A stretch of DNA of 64,000 nt, from assembly GCA_047967505.1 (NCBI GenBank), contig CM106541.1; one strand, given 5' to 3'. The translations under genes were made by a program, and so were the position numbers. The notes below the pieces were generated by a model that ran no database searches, had not been told where the DNA came from, and saw nothing but the letters and a program-made list of their open reading frames with translations. The stretch comes from Dipteris shenzhenensis (taxonomy: Eukaryota > Polypodiophyta > Polypodiopsida > Gleicheniales). Of this stretch, positions 44,301-56,203 are shown piece by piece (the stretch's first letter is position 1; each line of letters opens with the position of its first letter).

Positions 44301-45255
44301 GCTTGTAGGTCACGTGGTTCAATCCATCCCAAAATATGTGCTTCACAATTTCACGACCAGCTCGCAGGATAAGCAGTTCAGGATGTGCCTTGCCAATTTT
44401 CCCTGTGACAAGAACAAGATGAGATACAAAGTGCTCACTAGTATAACAAGTAGACAACGATTCTTGTGCATATCACATACAGTTATTTGCTTGATTCTTC
44501 CACGCCTAATGCCAATCTACTTGATGACTCATAGGAGTCCAAGTCAATACAATGCACTTACCATTTCTACATTTCAAATGATAGGAAACATGACACCCTA
44601 TTTGTGCGCAGCATGCTTTTCTACTACATTGGGAATGGCTAAAAAAGGAAAATCCCCATGCAGAAAATATAAAACAACATTGGGTGTGCTCAAATGGTGC
44701 TACATCTCGATTTAAATCAGCACGTGGATTCTACTTCGTCTCAAGGTTCAAATCCTTGACCGGTCTAGACATGATGTGGAATTTCTTTGGGTATGGCCAT
44801 GGCAAGGGTGAACATGATGGATGCAGTGAGATTATTAAGCAAGCTCTATTTAAACACCAATTAGCATGCCCTCAAGAAAAACTCAATGATGCCCATGATG
44901 TTGTAGCATGGCTTACAGCCAACCTCTCCATAGGAGCGCATTCAACATAGAGTAAACAAAGCCTTAAGAATACTATAGTACGCAGAGTGTTCCATGAAGT
45001 GAAAGTGGATGAGTGCAAAGGAGAAGCTGGCATGGTTGTGAGAAAATTAAAGGAGTTCGTGGTCTGCATAGCATATGGGGCTTTTCAAACAATCAACTGA
45101 TTAAAACGAGAAAACTTTCTTTTTTCTGCAGTGCATGCATGATAGGGGATCATGACAATTGTGAGAACATTGCAATTGTGAAGACATGGGATCAAGTTCA
45201 AGTTTTTCCTCTACGTTCAGATGGAGTCCGGGTGAAAGCATGCTACGATGTATAA
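41373..45255 (+). pseudogene. Transposase-like relic A
   Basis: Plus-strand remnant of a long protein, in at least six frames. N-terminal half: 41373-41984 (203 codons, unknown, helix-rich), then PQVFFIDEVSSNDILQFIDR (about 42357-42415), KRATLAMLV, and a VSLNRKDICKKRMG block near 42885-42930. A degenerate minisatellite (43.0-43.66 kb) interrupts. C-terminal half: GQRSFEHCKPWYVRKLKDMN (about 43813), VCPKGDHEWHKIEC (about 44078), KYVLHNFTTSSQDKQFRMCL (about 44335), DEIQSAH (about 44420), then CSNGATSRFKSARGFYFVSR (44687) and MMWNFFGYGHGKGEHDGC (about 44772-44826). The last two blocks match copy B (SDGVASQFRS, MMWNFF...GKGEHDG). I infer a DDE-type nuclease fold. The first-block Asp of SDG is Asn here. 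I cannot assign a named superfamily. Dead by stops. Confidence 0.62.
43010..43665. repeat. Degenerate minisatellite inside relic A
   Basis: Recurring GTCCTAAACCAGCxTGGTGGTTGAAATTGTGA-like units of about 30-45 bp, often with a GAACATCATGCAAC stretch. It occupies the place of an intron between the N- and C-terminal parts of relic A. Confidence 0.75.
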
Positions 45256-45700
45256 AAAAAATACTCTTTTTGGCAAAGGTTCTAGCATAGATATAGTACT
45301 AAATTGTGTACTAAAAGGCATTGACAGTTGGATTAGATTTTCACATATTGAGGAGTCCACGATTTGCAATTTGCAGTCCACTCTCAATTGAGGATGATTT
45401 CCCTGCACATCAAGGAATTTGCGATCTATAATCTACTCTCAATTGACTCTCTTGTCTCTCATGGAATCACTCGCACATGAATGAAACCATTGACAATCGA
45501 CTCTCTTCTCTCTCTGGAATCCTGTCGCTATCTCTGCAATTATCTCCGCTCATCTTCACTAGAGGTCCATTGCTCTCTCTCTCCCCAGCTCTCTCCATGT
45601 TCTGTGCAAACTCGCTCTCCCCTTCTCTCTCATTGAAGCCCTCGCACTTTGGACCATATGTTCTCTGGCACAAAAAATAGTTATGTTTGAGTGATTCTAC

Positions 45701-45704
<4 letters not shown>

Positions 45705-45738
<34 letters not shown>
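45705..45738. repeat. (CT)n microsatellite
   Basis: Uninterrupted CT tract between relics A and B, in a region (45.42-45.7 kb) rich in CTCTCTCTC words. Confidence 0.95.
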
Positions 45739-45740
<2 letters not shown>

Positions 45741-46329
45741 ATGAGTTTCTTGTATAGTAAGATTGAGCATGCATGTTTTGACGTATTGTCTTCTTGTGTC
45801 GTTCATTAATTTATGATTTACCATCAAAATATGGTTGTGCGTAGGATGGAGAACTCCACACTAGAAGTGCCACACCATGAAGGGAACTCGCTCAATGCAC
45901 TGCCACAGTATTGCTCCAAAAGGAACATGAGACACTTGACATTAATAGTTGTGCGACATTTCAAGCATACCACAAAGAACTTGGACTTAAGAATGAGGGC
46001 TAACATTTTTTCTAAGGTTATAAAACATCCAGATATGCAAGAGGTTGTTGATGAGACAAATTTTCAAAGCCAGTCCATATCGATGGCAATAGTGGATAAT
46101 CTAAAGACATAATTGAGTCTTGTGAAAAGATTAGAAAGTGCTAATAAGTTAGCTGCAAAGAGAGCAGCTCTCCACGTGATTGCTAAAACTTCAGCATTTA
46201 AAAAATATAGTGATAGCAAAGTAGCTAAAGCCCTTGGAATTCAAGCACAGAATTTGAAGAAACATCGCATGGACATAAAACAAGCTTCCTTCAAATGGGC
46301 AGATGGAGGTCAAAAGTGTAGACATGATT

Positions 46330-46400
46330 CTAACAAGTCGGTGACATAAATGCACAACGGTCACCCTGGCATATCACGAGTGGAGCTCGATATCTCAACA
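46330..46400 (-). mobile_element. 71-bp fragment of a copia-1 family LTR
   Basis: Matches copia-1 LTR positions 18647-18717 with only two or three differences, ending exactly at the LTR terminus (CTCAACA). It is fused to the HTH-like part of relic B with no rest of the LTR and no visible target duplication. Confidence 0.88.
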
Positions 46401-47420
46401 ATTATGACTAAATAGAATACTCGTTATGCCTAAATAGTACTATTTAGTGTTAATTAGTAGTGTGTGATGTTTGAAATTGTTTGTATTAGAGAAGGACTTC
46501 AAGCGTAATCATTCTCTCCTTGCACTAACCCTACTACTAGTTCTATTTAGCACTATCTAGTACTATCCCTTGCACTAACCCTGCTACTAGTACTATATAG
46601 TATTGTTTAGATATTGTTCTCTTCCTTGCCTTAACTCTGCTATTACTATAATTAGTTCTATTTAGTATTATTTTGCAGTATTTTAGCACTATTTAGTACT
46701 ATGTAGCACTTAGTAACATTTAGCACTGAGTAAGTACTATTTACTGAGTACTATTTAGGACTCAATAATTCTTAGCGCTTAGTAATATTAGCACTTAGTA
46801 AGTACTCTTTAATACTATCTAGCACTTATTAATATTAACGCTTACTATTCAATACTAACAGTACTATATAGCACCTAGTAATAGCACAGTTACCATCTAG
46901 CACTTGCTATTTAGTACTAATAGTACTACAGATCAAGTACTTTGCTATCGAGCACTTATTAATATTAACACTTCCTATTTATAGTACTATCTAGCACTTA
47001 CTATTTATTACTATCTAGCACTGGTAATATTTGCACTTACTAATATTACCACTTAATATTTAGTACTAATAGTACTATCTAGAACCTAGTAATATTAGCA
47101 CTTAGTAATATTACCACTTACTAATAGTACTATCTAGCACTTAGTAATATTAGCACTTACTAATAGTACTAAACTAGCAGTTAGTAATATTTGCACTTAG
47201 TACTATCTAGCATTTATAAAATATTTTAGCACTTAGTACTATGTAAACATATTTAATACTATCTAGCATTTACTATTTAGTACTCTAGAATTCACAACAA
47301 TACTTAGCGCCTAGTACTATTTAGCATTTAGTACTATCTAGCACTTACTGATATTTGATACTACTAGTAGCAGTTAAGACTTAGTAATTGAGTGATAGAA
47401 CTTAGAAAAATAATGATGGC
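46401..47420. repeat. AGTACT/TAGCACTTAGTA degenerate minisatellite
   Basis: About 1 kb of variants of TAGTACTATxTAGCACTTAGTAATATTAGC in loose tandem order. It lies between the two halves of relic B. Confidence 0.85.
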
Positions 47421-49339
47421 ACTCTAAGTTTTAAATAACTTATAGTTTTTTTGTTTGTTGTCTAGGTTTAAATAATACTGATTGTTGATGATTAATTTTG
47501 CAGGCAGAATTCTTTCTCAATTTCAAGGAGGAGCATCCTTCCATAGATATTGGTTTCTATTCTTTTCAGAGTCTGAAGCCCTATTTCATTAAAAAACTGA
47601 AGGAAAGGAATACTTGTTGATGTATTTACCATACAAGAATAGACTTGTTCTGACTAGCAGTGAATTCCATGAGGCAAAATAGCATATTGTTGCATGGAGA
47701 TATGTGTGATTACTTATGAAAGGTTTGTAGGCCCCAAGGCAAGGACACGTGTGTCGCCCACACCAGCAATTTTTCTTCTGTGTCTAAAATGTGGCATTCG
47801 GCAGTATGTCCAAAGGAAGAGGATGTTGAATGGCACAAGCTTGAATGCTTATTGCACAAATCTGACACGTGCCCACAATCATTGTTTATCCCTTGTGAGT
47901 TGGATGATGCAAATGGTGCATTGATAAGATGGAATATGTATGAATATGTCACCAGGGATACGGGAAAAGGTGATGCAAAGAAAATAATTAAATTATTATA
48001 CAAAAAAACTCCTCCATCCATCATCATCCCTCAATACTTGCAACACTTAAATGTGTTTATCACTCACAACTTTCATAGTAGTTACTGGCAACACTCTCAA
48101 TTCAAAGAGTGCACCATAAATTTTCCTGATGATGTGGTGCTTTCAGTTGCTTTATGCTCCACCATCAATGGTTGGTGTCTAAAGGCTTGAAGTTTAAAAG
48201 ACACTGGGTTTGGTCAGATGGGGTAGCATCTCAGTTCCGCTCACTTATTTTACTTTTTTGCAAGGTAAGACATTGGACACTGCCCCCTTATTTTCTACAT
48301 CACACTGAAGATGTTGCATATTTTAAAATGCAATATATATGTTGTTTGTTATGCTAGGTATTGCTCTTTGACTAGTATTCGGATGATGTGGAACTTTTTT
48401 AGAAGCGGTAATGGCAAGGGAGAACATGATGGGGCTGGTGTAGTCATAAAGCGTGCACTAACTAGTGCCCAATTAGCTACAAAATGCACATGTGGTTGTG
48501 GAATGGTTGGCATCAAAGATGGGAGATAATTCTAAACAAAGGCTCTTTGTAGAAGTAAATGTTGGTGATGTTGACAGGTCTAAAGCATGGAATTGCCAAA
48601 CCCTCAAAGGAAGTCATTCAACACACTGCATATTGGGTTTTAGTAACAAAGATCCCACACAAGCCTTGTTTAGACATTTGTCATGCTTTTGTTTATTCTA
48701 CATGGATGAAACATGGGATAAGTGCACCAATTTATCTCATGGAAGTCCATGGACCTTGAATAGGCTGGAGCCCATCAATGGACAAACTACATTAGACATG
48801 GAGAAGGAATCTATAACATATGAGATGGATAGAGACTAGCAGGCTCACATGCTTCAAATGGGTGACCATTTTGTAGTACTACAATCCCCTACAAACAAAG
48901 ATAATGAGGATTATTATGTGGTGCTATGCTCAAAATAAAAAATAGTCCTCATAGAGCAAGAGACAAATGGCTGGAGTAATGTCTTCAACATTGGGGATCA
49001 AGTGACTTTTGGAAATTTTTATGCAAAAATACCAAAATGCAAAAGTAGTTAGGCATTACTAAAAGATGCACCTCCCACTATAGAGCATGCTGATGCAATG
49101 TTGGCAATATGTTGCAAGCAAAGCACAAGGTTAAAGGCCAGAGAACAGTGTATCGTGTACCCCAAGAGGTGCACCAATGAATCTTGGCAAACATTTCTCT
49201 ATAAGAACTGTTGAGCAACATGTATTTTTGCAATGACTCTTACATATTTTTGTGCACGTTTTGTATTTTTAGCTGCCCCTTTGGGGGTTGCTTTTTGTAA
49301 TACAAAGGCATCTTATTTCTCTCGGGGATGCTGCACAGT

Positions 49340-49580
49340 GAGAAACTTTAACGATTTTTAGTACTATTAGTTTTAATTGTGTACTATTATATTATTACTG
49401 TTTAGGTACTGCTGCCATATCATACTATTAGCCCGATTTTTTAGTGATTGTGTACTATTGTATTAATTTTTGTAGTTCATATTAAGTTTGTTCTACTATC
49501 ATATCATACTACTTTTATTACTATTTGGTTAGTACTATTTAGTACTATGTACTACTATCTTAAGTAACTCATCCACTGTT

Positions 49581-49624
<44 letters not shown>

Positions 49625-49800
49625 AGAGAGAGATAGAGAGAGAGAGAGAACCATTGTAGTACTGTCATATCATACTACTTAGTACTATTTGGTTAGTACT
49701 ATGTGATACTATGTAGTACTATCTTAAGTAGCACATCTATTGTCCATTGAGAGAGAAAGAGAGAGAGAGAGAGAACCATTGTACTACTGTCATATCATAT
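49340..49800. repeat. AGTACT-type repeats with two (GA)n tracts
   Basis: Two diverged units of CATATCATACTACTTAGTACTATTTGGTTAGTACTATGT (shown in words, about 49500-49560 and 49665-49730) are each followed by ATTGAGAGAG and a (GA)n tract (49587-49650 and 49748-49772), then ACCATTGTA. Related in wording to 46.4-47.4 kb. Confidence 0.8.
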
Positions 49801-50051
49801 TTTTGTAATGTTATTCCTCTTTTTAATATATTGCACTTATAATTCAGAATGAGACATACAAAATTAGAAGGTGCCATATAAAATCATAATGAGACATATA
49901 GAATTAGTCATATGACATTATGGAGCCCAAACGGCTTGGATACAATAGCTTTGCACTGCACTCCACACACCCCAATATACAACCCGGTCAGGCTTGGATG
50001 CATACAATAGCTCTGCAACATTGCACTCCATACACCCCAATATACTATGTT

Positions 50052-50333
50052 CTAGGAAGGAATGACCCGAGAATGTAGGAGTTTTCGGTCCTTCTTCCTC
50101 AGCATCCTCGTTAGTAGCCGACCCGAGGGACTGTCATCTCGGACATCTAAAGTTGCTATTTCTTCTGGGTCGTACCCTGCATCTATAAGATCTCTAAAGA
50201 TGTTATCAGCCATTTTTTCAACTCCATCCTGTAGCTCTAGAGCAGAAGAGTGTATAGCTCTATTACACATTGATGGATCTGTAATGCTAGTCAAAAATAG
50301 CCAACTGTATGAGCACCATAACAGACATGACAC
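50052..50333 (-). pseudogene. 93-codon ORF, unknown
   Basis: VEKMADNIFRDLIDAGYDPE followed by EIATLDVRDDSPSGRLLTRM, then LRKKDRKLL. No recognised domain. It may be a terminal exon of the FCP1-like locus upstream on this strand, or an unrelated ORF. Confidence 0.3.
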
Positions 50334-50735
50334 ATGATTCCTTAGCTTAGACCTGACTAATAGTTAGTATTATTTTATCCAGAACCAAAATTGGTACTAT
50401 ATGGTTGAGCAAAAAATATCATAAAAGATAACATATAAAAAAGGACCATATATTTTATTGCATCAATATTGGCTATTTATGCACTGGTTAAAACAATGGC
50501 TCACCTAGTACTTTTATCAACAAACACTAGTACCATTTAACAGCACCAATATGATGTAAGAACACCAGTACATTTATCACTAGCTCACCATTAATTTTAT
50601 CAGCAAAGTAACTAGCAAAGTTTGTATTACAAAGTAACCAGTACAAGTCTGTATTCTGTATTTAGAAAGTAACAACATCTGTAGTAAAAAATGTACAAGT
50701 CCTTTACAATCTGGCATCAAGGCCTAGTGTATGGT
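50334..50735. other. AT-rich spacer
   Basis: Nothing coding is supported. Repeated CACCAGTACATTTATCA-like words occur between about 50490 and 50600. Confidence 0.4.
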
Positions 50736-50739
50736 GGGT

Positions 50740-52850
50740 ATTGGTTTACATAAGGATTATGCCTAAGAGTTTGTTGGAACATCTCATGTGGAAGGTTTGC
50801 TATTCTTTGTTGGATGATAAACTAGTCTGTGGGCTGTGGATCTTTAGTTAACGGTGAAACAAAAGCATCAACACACCCCATGTCAGCATAATATGCAAAA
50901 AAGACTTCAACGAATAATTTGGCTGGATGCTCACCATGGGCAGCTGCTGCAATGCACTCAATCACATGGCCTTCATAAGGGTATCTCATTATAAAGGCAT
51001 GAACATTTTCTCTGGCATTATTAAATCCAATAAGTATGGGAGTAACTCACCTGATAGCTCATCATCATTAGGATCTCTATCATAGGCGAAAGGAGTTATG
51101 CAGGAACCGGGTAGATTTAATGCTGCTTTCAAAGGAGTGCCATCAACTAGGAGTGTGTCCATGGGATCATAGTCAATGTCATGTGCAGCCAATGCACTAA
51201 ATGGCTTAAGCAGATACACCTCATCCAGCCGTGTTGGGTGGTGGAATTCTTCCCTTGTACAACAATCCTCTTGTGCAAAGTTGAACAGGAACTTGAACTC
51301 CTTAAACTCATCATATCCCAATTTGCTTTCTCTCAAAGACACTATGGGACGGCGGACATTTCTCCTTGTCATACTACTCCATGTAGTAATCTCAAAATGC
51401 TCCCACAAAGATTTCAAGAAATTGACCAACTGTGGCCGCAAAGAGATGACATGGTTGCCTAATTTATGGAACATCACCACCTTGGGCCATTTCAAGAGCA
51501 GTCCGCCACCACCTCTTTAACAATATTCTATTCAAATCAAAGATTAACAACTTTTTTTGAGGCAAAACATTTCTAGAGTCACCTAGAAGCAACAATAGCA
51601 CATATACAAATCCATCATACTTGAGTTGATGAATTGCAAAAAGAATTTCATATCAACTTACGAGAAGATAAATTGCAAAAAGAATTTCATTAAAAAAACA
51701 AGGAAGATAAATTGCAAAAATAATTTCATTCAAAAACCAAGAAGATAAATTGCAAAAAGAGTTTCATTTAAAACTTGCGAGACTGGCTCTCATACAATGT
51801 CATTTCATATATGATCTGGTCCTAACATTTGGGGTTGGGCATTTGCTAGGATCAATCAAATATGACTTAGTAACTATTTCACTTAATTTCCTCTTCTTTG
51901 TCCCCACAGGGAGAAGGCTACCTAGTATTGTGTCATCCTCCATTTGCTCTCCATCAGAGCTGTCAGGCAGTTTAGGCTTTAGCCCTGATATAATCTCAGC
52001 TGCCTCAGTGACCCTCTCATCGCTATTTGTGTTGAGCTTTTCATCGCTATTGCTTCCTCTATAATCCTGTCTGGTTGCTGCAGTTTTCTTTCATCCAAGT
52101 TCAGCAAATCATCTTTATCCAAGTGCTAATCATCTTTGATGTCTCCAATTAGATTGTCTACAAAGAAATAAAGTCAGATCAGAAATGTGTTTGAGGTGCT
52201 GTACACAGAAGGTTGTAAATGTGCATCTTCACAAAAAAATGCATACCCTCATTTTCCTCTCATTTTCCTCTATATTCTTACTTCTATACAATGACCGCTC
52301 AATAGATTTCTTCTTGTGTTGTATGTGGCACTTCATCTTAGTAAGAGCTTCCTTAACTAGCAACCTTTCATATGTTGAACAATATATAATACATGAATAG
52401 ATGCAATATATAAAACATGAATAAATGAAATAGATAAAACAAGAACTTAGAAAAATAAATACCCTCTTTTGGCCACATAGGAAAAAAAACAGTCCTACCT
52501 CTCTCCTCCGCAACTTTGAGGTCCCCCAGTGCCACTACTTGCTGCTTTTTTACTTTGTCCAACATTTCATCCTCGTCATATTCCTGTGATCCCCAACATC
52601 CTCTAAGGAGTTGTCATCTTCCAACTGACTTCCATCAAATAGTCGTTCATTGTCTTCTTTTCCACATGAGGCATGCCCCTCTACCTATTGTTCTTTCTTG
52701 GTGTCTATGAACACATTTGAAATGTTAGGAGTTTTGCATTTCTCATTTTCAATAGCTTCAGCTTGCTTTGCACCAGTCTTCAACTTTTTTGGACATGGTA
52801 TTTCGGTGTCTTTACCTGTTTGTATAAGGAAAAGAACTATCATTTGAAAC
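50740..52850 (-). pseudogene. FCP1/NIF-like HAD phosphatase gene, decayed
   Basis: Multi-exon minus-strand remnant. Early part (52.85-52.4 kb): CPKKLKTGAKQAEAIENEKC and acidic LEDDNSLEDVGDH. 52.08-51.81 kb: basic KKRKLSEIVTKSYLIDP. Catalytic region: FDLNRILLKRW (about 51541-51509), matching the D-L-N form of HAD motif I seen in plant FCP1-like proteins, then in another frame VISLRPQLVNFLKSLWEHFE and ITTWSSMTRRN (51444-51350), then YDPMDTLLVDGTPLKAALNL (about 51180-51110, canonical VDDS/TPxK with the second Asp replaced by Gly), and ELSGELLPYLLDL. A frameshift near 51015 leads into NARENVHAFIMRYPYEGHVI. The family removes phosphate from RNA polymerase II CTD or related proteins. Here frames and a catalytic Asp are broken. 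Confidence 0.6.
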
Positions 52851-52949
52851 TAATTTTAAAAGGCAAATAGATTATTTAAAGATAGATAATAATCAAAAAA
52901 ATAGTAGTATTTAAACTTGAAGGAAATATGGCCCTTGTGGGGTCCCCTT

Positions 52950-53513
52950 TAACTAAGGTACTAAATACTATTAATACTAAATAGTACTAAGTGCTAACTA
53001 GTGCTAAATACTACCAAATACTACTGATACTAAATAGTCCTAAATACTGCTAAATACTACTTATACTAAATAGTACTAAGTGATAACTAGTGCTAAATAC
53101 TACTAAATACTACTGATACTACTAAATAGTACTAAATGCTACATATTAAATAGTACTAACTACTAACTTAGAGTGCTGAATAGTAGATGATAAATAGTAT
53201 TAAATGCTAAATAGTAGTGAATGCTGAACAGTACTAAATGATGAATAGTATTAAATACTAAATTATAGTTATAAAAACTAAATAGTACTAAATGCTAGAT
53301 AGTGCTGAAATTGTACCACCTAGCATGTAGTACTATATATCATTTAGTACTCAAAGGATAGCCTAAAAGGCTAAATACTACTAAGCATTTAGTGCTAATA
53401 TTACTAAATGTTGAACAGTCCTAAATGCTAAATAGAACTAAATGCTTAGATAGTGCTGAATAGTACTACATGCCTGATACTACTAAATGCCGAATAGTGT
53501 TAAATGTTAAATA
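52950..53513. repeat. AGTACT-type minisatellite, opposite orientation
   Basis: Loose repeats of ACTAAATAGTACTAAGTGCTAACTAGTGCTAAATAC, the reverse complement of the 46.4-47.4 kb motif. Ends at the LTR of copia-3. Confidence 0.82.
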
Positions 53514-54281
53514 TGTTAAATTACATGGCACAATGGAACAAACATTAGACAAAGAATACAGAGTACATAGCAAACTGGACATGAGAAAAATTTTCCTTCA
53601 ATACTGATGTAGTACAGATGATGGCTCCGTCCACCCATGCACTCCCACAGTGGAGCTTAGATGGCAATCTAGACAGATACTAGGTGAAGAGCTCCTAGCT
53701 GGAAGATCTCTACTAGAAGATCTGATCTAGTATAATGGACTGAAGAGGTCACCTCTTTATAGCTATGAGGGCGGTAGTCGGATCAACGTAGTCGGTGGAA
53801 CCGAGCAGTCAACCTAGTCGGTGAAGCCAACTAGTCAACCTAGTCGGTGGAATTGACTAATTGTCCATGGAATATTCAAGGAATATTTCCTATACCGTCA
53901 CGTCAGGGGCTCTCACCCCCGAACCCCTACCAAGGGTGCTGCTAGCCCCCCTGGGGACCCCCAGCTAGGGGCCAGCTAGCCCCTAGGCCCTAGCAAGAAT
54001 AAGGGGCTCCCACACAATCAAGACAATGTGCCTCATTGTGCTACCAGCTTACCTACCTTGCTTAGCCCATAGGCTAGACTCACATAGATTAGGCTAGACT
54101 CACATAGATCACCTTTCTACCATCAACGGTCCCATTGATAGACCTCATCTGACATGCAAGTCAGGACCCATCCAGTGTCTCGGGCTCACACATGGCTTCT
54201 CCTCATATGGGGGCCTTACAAGTTGAGCACCTTGGACCATTGGTGGTTACCAGGAAGGTGGCGCATTGAGCATATCTAACA
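53514..54281 (-). repeat. Copia-3 3' LTR
   Basis: In element orientation TGTTAGATATGC to GTAATTTAACA, preceded by a polypurine tract (GAGGGGGGG, about 54282-54290 minus). It contains a TATA-like CTATAAAGAGG (about 53752-53762) and, at about 53925-54000, a very GC-rich block of self-complementary GGGGGC/CTAGCT words able to form hairpins. Confidence 0.9.
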
Positions 54282-54426
54282 CCCCCCCTCAATGTCCACC
54301 TATAGGTGAACTACCTTCTTGGCCCAATGCCGAGTCTCTAAAGATGACCTTGAAGCTGATCCTTCTCGAGTGCCTTGGTGAAGATATCTGCTCCATATTG
54401 CTCTATTGGGTAGTAGACCAATTCCA

Positions 54427-55132
54427 CTATCCTATCCTCAAATCATGCACATAGTGATACTGAATCTCTATATGTTTTGTGCGCACATGAAACACTAGAT
54501 TTTTAGCAATGGCCATGCAACTTTGATTGTTGTAGGTCAGCACAGTTGCCTCATACTCTTGCACTCCCATGTGCCATAAGATCCTCCTCAGCCACACTGC
54601 TTCACAAGCAGCAAAACATGCTACCTTATACTTAGCCTTGGTAGAAGACAATGCCGCTGTTGGTTGTTTCTTACTAATCCAAGAGAAGATACCTAAACCT
54701 AAAGAGAAACAATATCTAGAAACTGATTTCCTGGAATCAACATCTCCAATCTAAGTTGCAATGACTAGCCAAGGAAGTGCCCATACCATAAGTGATGCCA
54801 TAATCAAGAGTGCCCTTCATGTACCTGAGCACCCGCATCCCTACATTCCAATGATTCTCTCGGGGCTTATTGGAGAACCTGCTCAAAATGCCAACAACAA
54901 AACTGATGTTCGGTCTGGCGTTGCACAGATAGAAGAGACTGCCGACCAACTTCCTGTACCTCTCGATGTCTGCTGGTGGTGAGGCATCCTCCATAGATAG
55001 CCTTGCATTTACCTCCATAGGTGTAGCTATCTCCTCGCACTCGGACATACCAAATGCCTTTAAGATCTCCCTTGCATATTTCTGCTGAGAGATGAAGATC
55101 TTGCCTAGCTCTTGCCAGACTTCACTCCCCAA
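54427..55132 (-). pseudogene. Copia-3 RT C-terminus and RNase H
   Basis: 55132-54737: AREILKAFGMSECEEIATPM, RYRKLVGSLFYLCNARPNIS, FVVGILSRFSNKPRENHW, LRYMKGTLDYGI. After a stop, 54651-54427: MSSTKAKYKVACFAACEAVW, NNQSCMAIAKNLVFHVRTKH, IEIQYHYVHDL. SSTEAEY is SSTKAKY here, with both glutamates lost, so RNase H is inactive. Confidence 0.87.
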
Positions 55133-55955
55133 TCAGGAGTGCATCAAGCCTAAGTTTGCTGTCATCTCAAACTCTATCTCAACGCCTTTCTAGTCTACTA
55201 GATCATGTCTTCATAATCACCTATAATAAGGAGATCATCCACATATAGAACAATAATAGCAGATTTTCCACCTTTCCTGTACACATACAAGTTAGCATCT
55301 GAGACACATCTTTTGAAGTTTAATTTATGAAAGAATTTGTCTATCCATTGGTACCATTGCTTGGGGCCTGTTTCAGCCCATATAGAGCCTTCTTTAGCTT
55401 TACATACCTTGTTCTGAGAATGGGGGGCCTCAAACCTAGGTCGCTAAGCCACGTACACCTCCTCCTTGAGGTCACCATTTAAGAATGCTAATTTGACATC
55501 CATTTGATAAACTGGCCACTTTTTATGAGCAGCCACCGATAGTACTATGTGAATAGTGGTCATTTTGGTAGTCAGAGTGAAAGATTCATGAAACCCAAAC
55601 CCTTCAACTTGCGAAAATCCTTGTGTAACCAATCTAGCTTTGTACTTTTCCAAAGTCCCATCATCCTTGTACTTTACCTTCCAAACCCACTTGGTGCCAA
55701 TAACCTTTCTATTAGGTGGTCAATCTACTAGCTCCCAAGTTTCATTCTTCATGATGTTGTCATATTGTACTTGCATGTGACGCTTTTCCAATCTCGATCT
55801 GCAAGTGCTTCCTTGAAACTTGTAGGCTCCTTTACTTTTGCAATAATCTCAGCCATTAAGGCCATATTGTATTTGTGAGTAGAGGCCCTCCTTTGCTCCT
55901 CAATTCTCTGAAACCACCTTGGTCCATCTGCATGTTGCTCAACAGACATAGGCAT
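55133..55955 (-). pseudogene. Copia-3 reverse transcriptase, N-terminal part
   Basis: 55955-55749: EEQRRASTHKYNMALMAEII followed by KEPTSFKEALADRDW. 55653-55444: MEKYKARLVTQGFSQVEGFG, FHESFTLTTKMTTI, YQMDVKLAFLNGDLKEEVYV. The YVDD region between 55440 and 55140 is readable only in fragments. Several stops. Confidence 0.87.
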
Positions 55956-56203
55956 CTAGTTATCATGATCATAGAGCTACCTTACCCATCATGTCAATGG
56001 CTTTATCGGTGGTGTAACAACAGGTTGGTGACTTATACCTTCATCCAGCTAATATTTCCTCCTCCTTTATAGCTCCTAGGACAGGTCCATAGTGAATTTC
56101 ATCTTCACTTGATGATAAAGTGGAAGAGCTCTTCTCTGCCTCCACTGCACGTGGCTGCTCCTTGAACATCACATCGCAGGCTCGCTATGATCTTCTTTGC
56201 CTC

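Larger units (their letters stand above)
45813..49214 (+). pseudogene. Transposase-like relic B
   Basis: Diverged paralogue of relic A in the same orientation. 45813-46349: KRAALHVIAKTSAFKKYSDS followed by KVAKALGIQAQNLKKHRMD, a helix-turn-helix-like stretch. A 71-bp LTR fragment and a roughly 1-kb minisatellite follow. It then resumes at 47503: FLNFKEEHPSIDIGFYSFQS, LKPYFIKKLKERNTC, VCPKEEDVEWHKLECL, PQYLQHLNVFITHNFHSSYW, QFKECTINFPDD (about 48100). Then WSDGVASQFRS (about 48212), a possible 93-bp intron or insertion (48265-48357), and MMWNFFRSGNGKGEHDGAGV (about 48383-48442). C-terminal beta-rich part: MGDHFVVLQSPTNKDNEDYY and GDQVTFGNFYAKIP to YKNC (about 48857-49214). Multiple stops. WSDG is intact here. 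HGKG reads NGKG. Confidence 0.6.

Noticed and set aside
44740-44765. GGTTCAAATCC resembling a Pol III B box
   Set aside because: It encodes the SRFKSL part of relic A, and no A box lies at the right distance.
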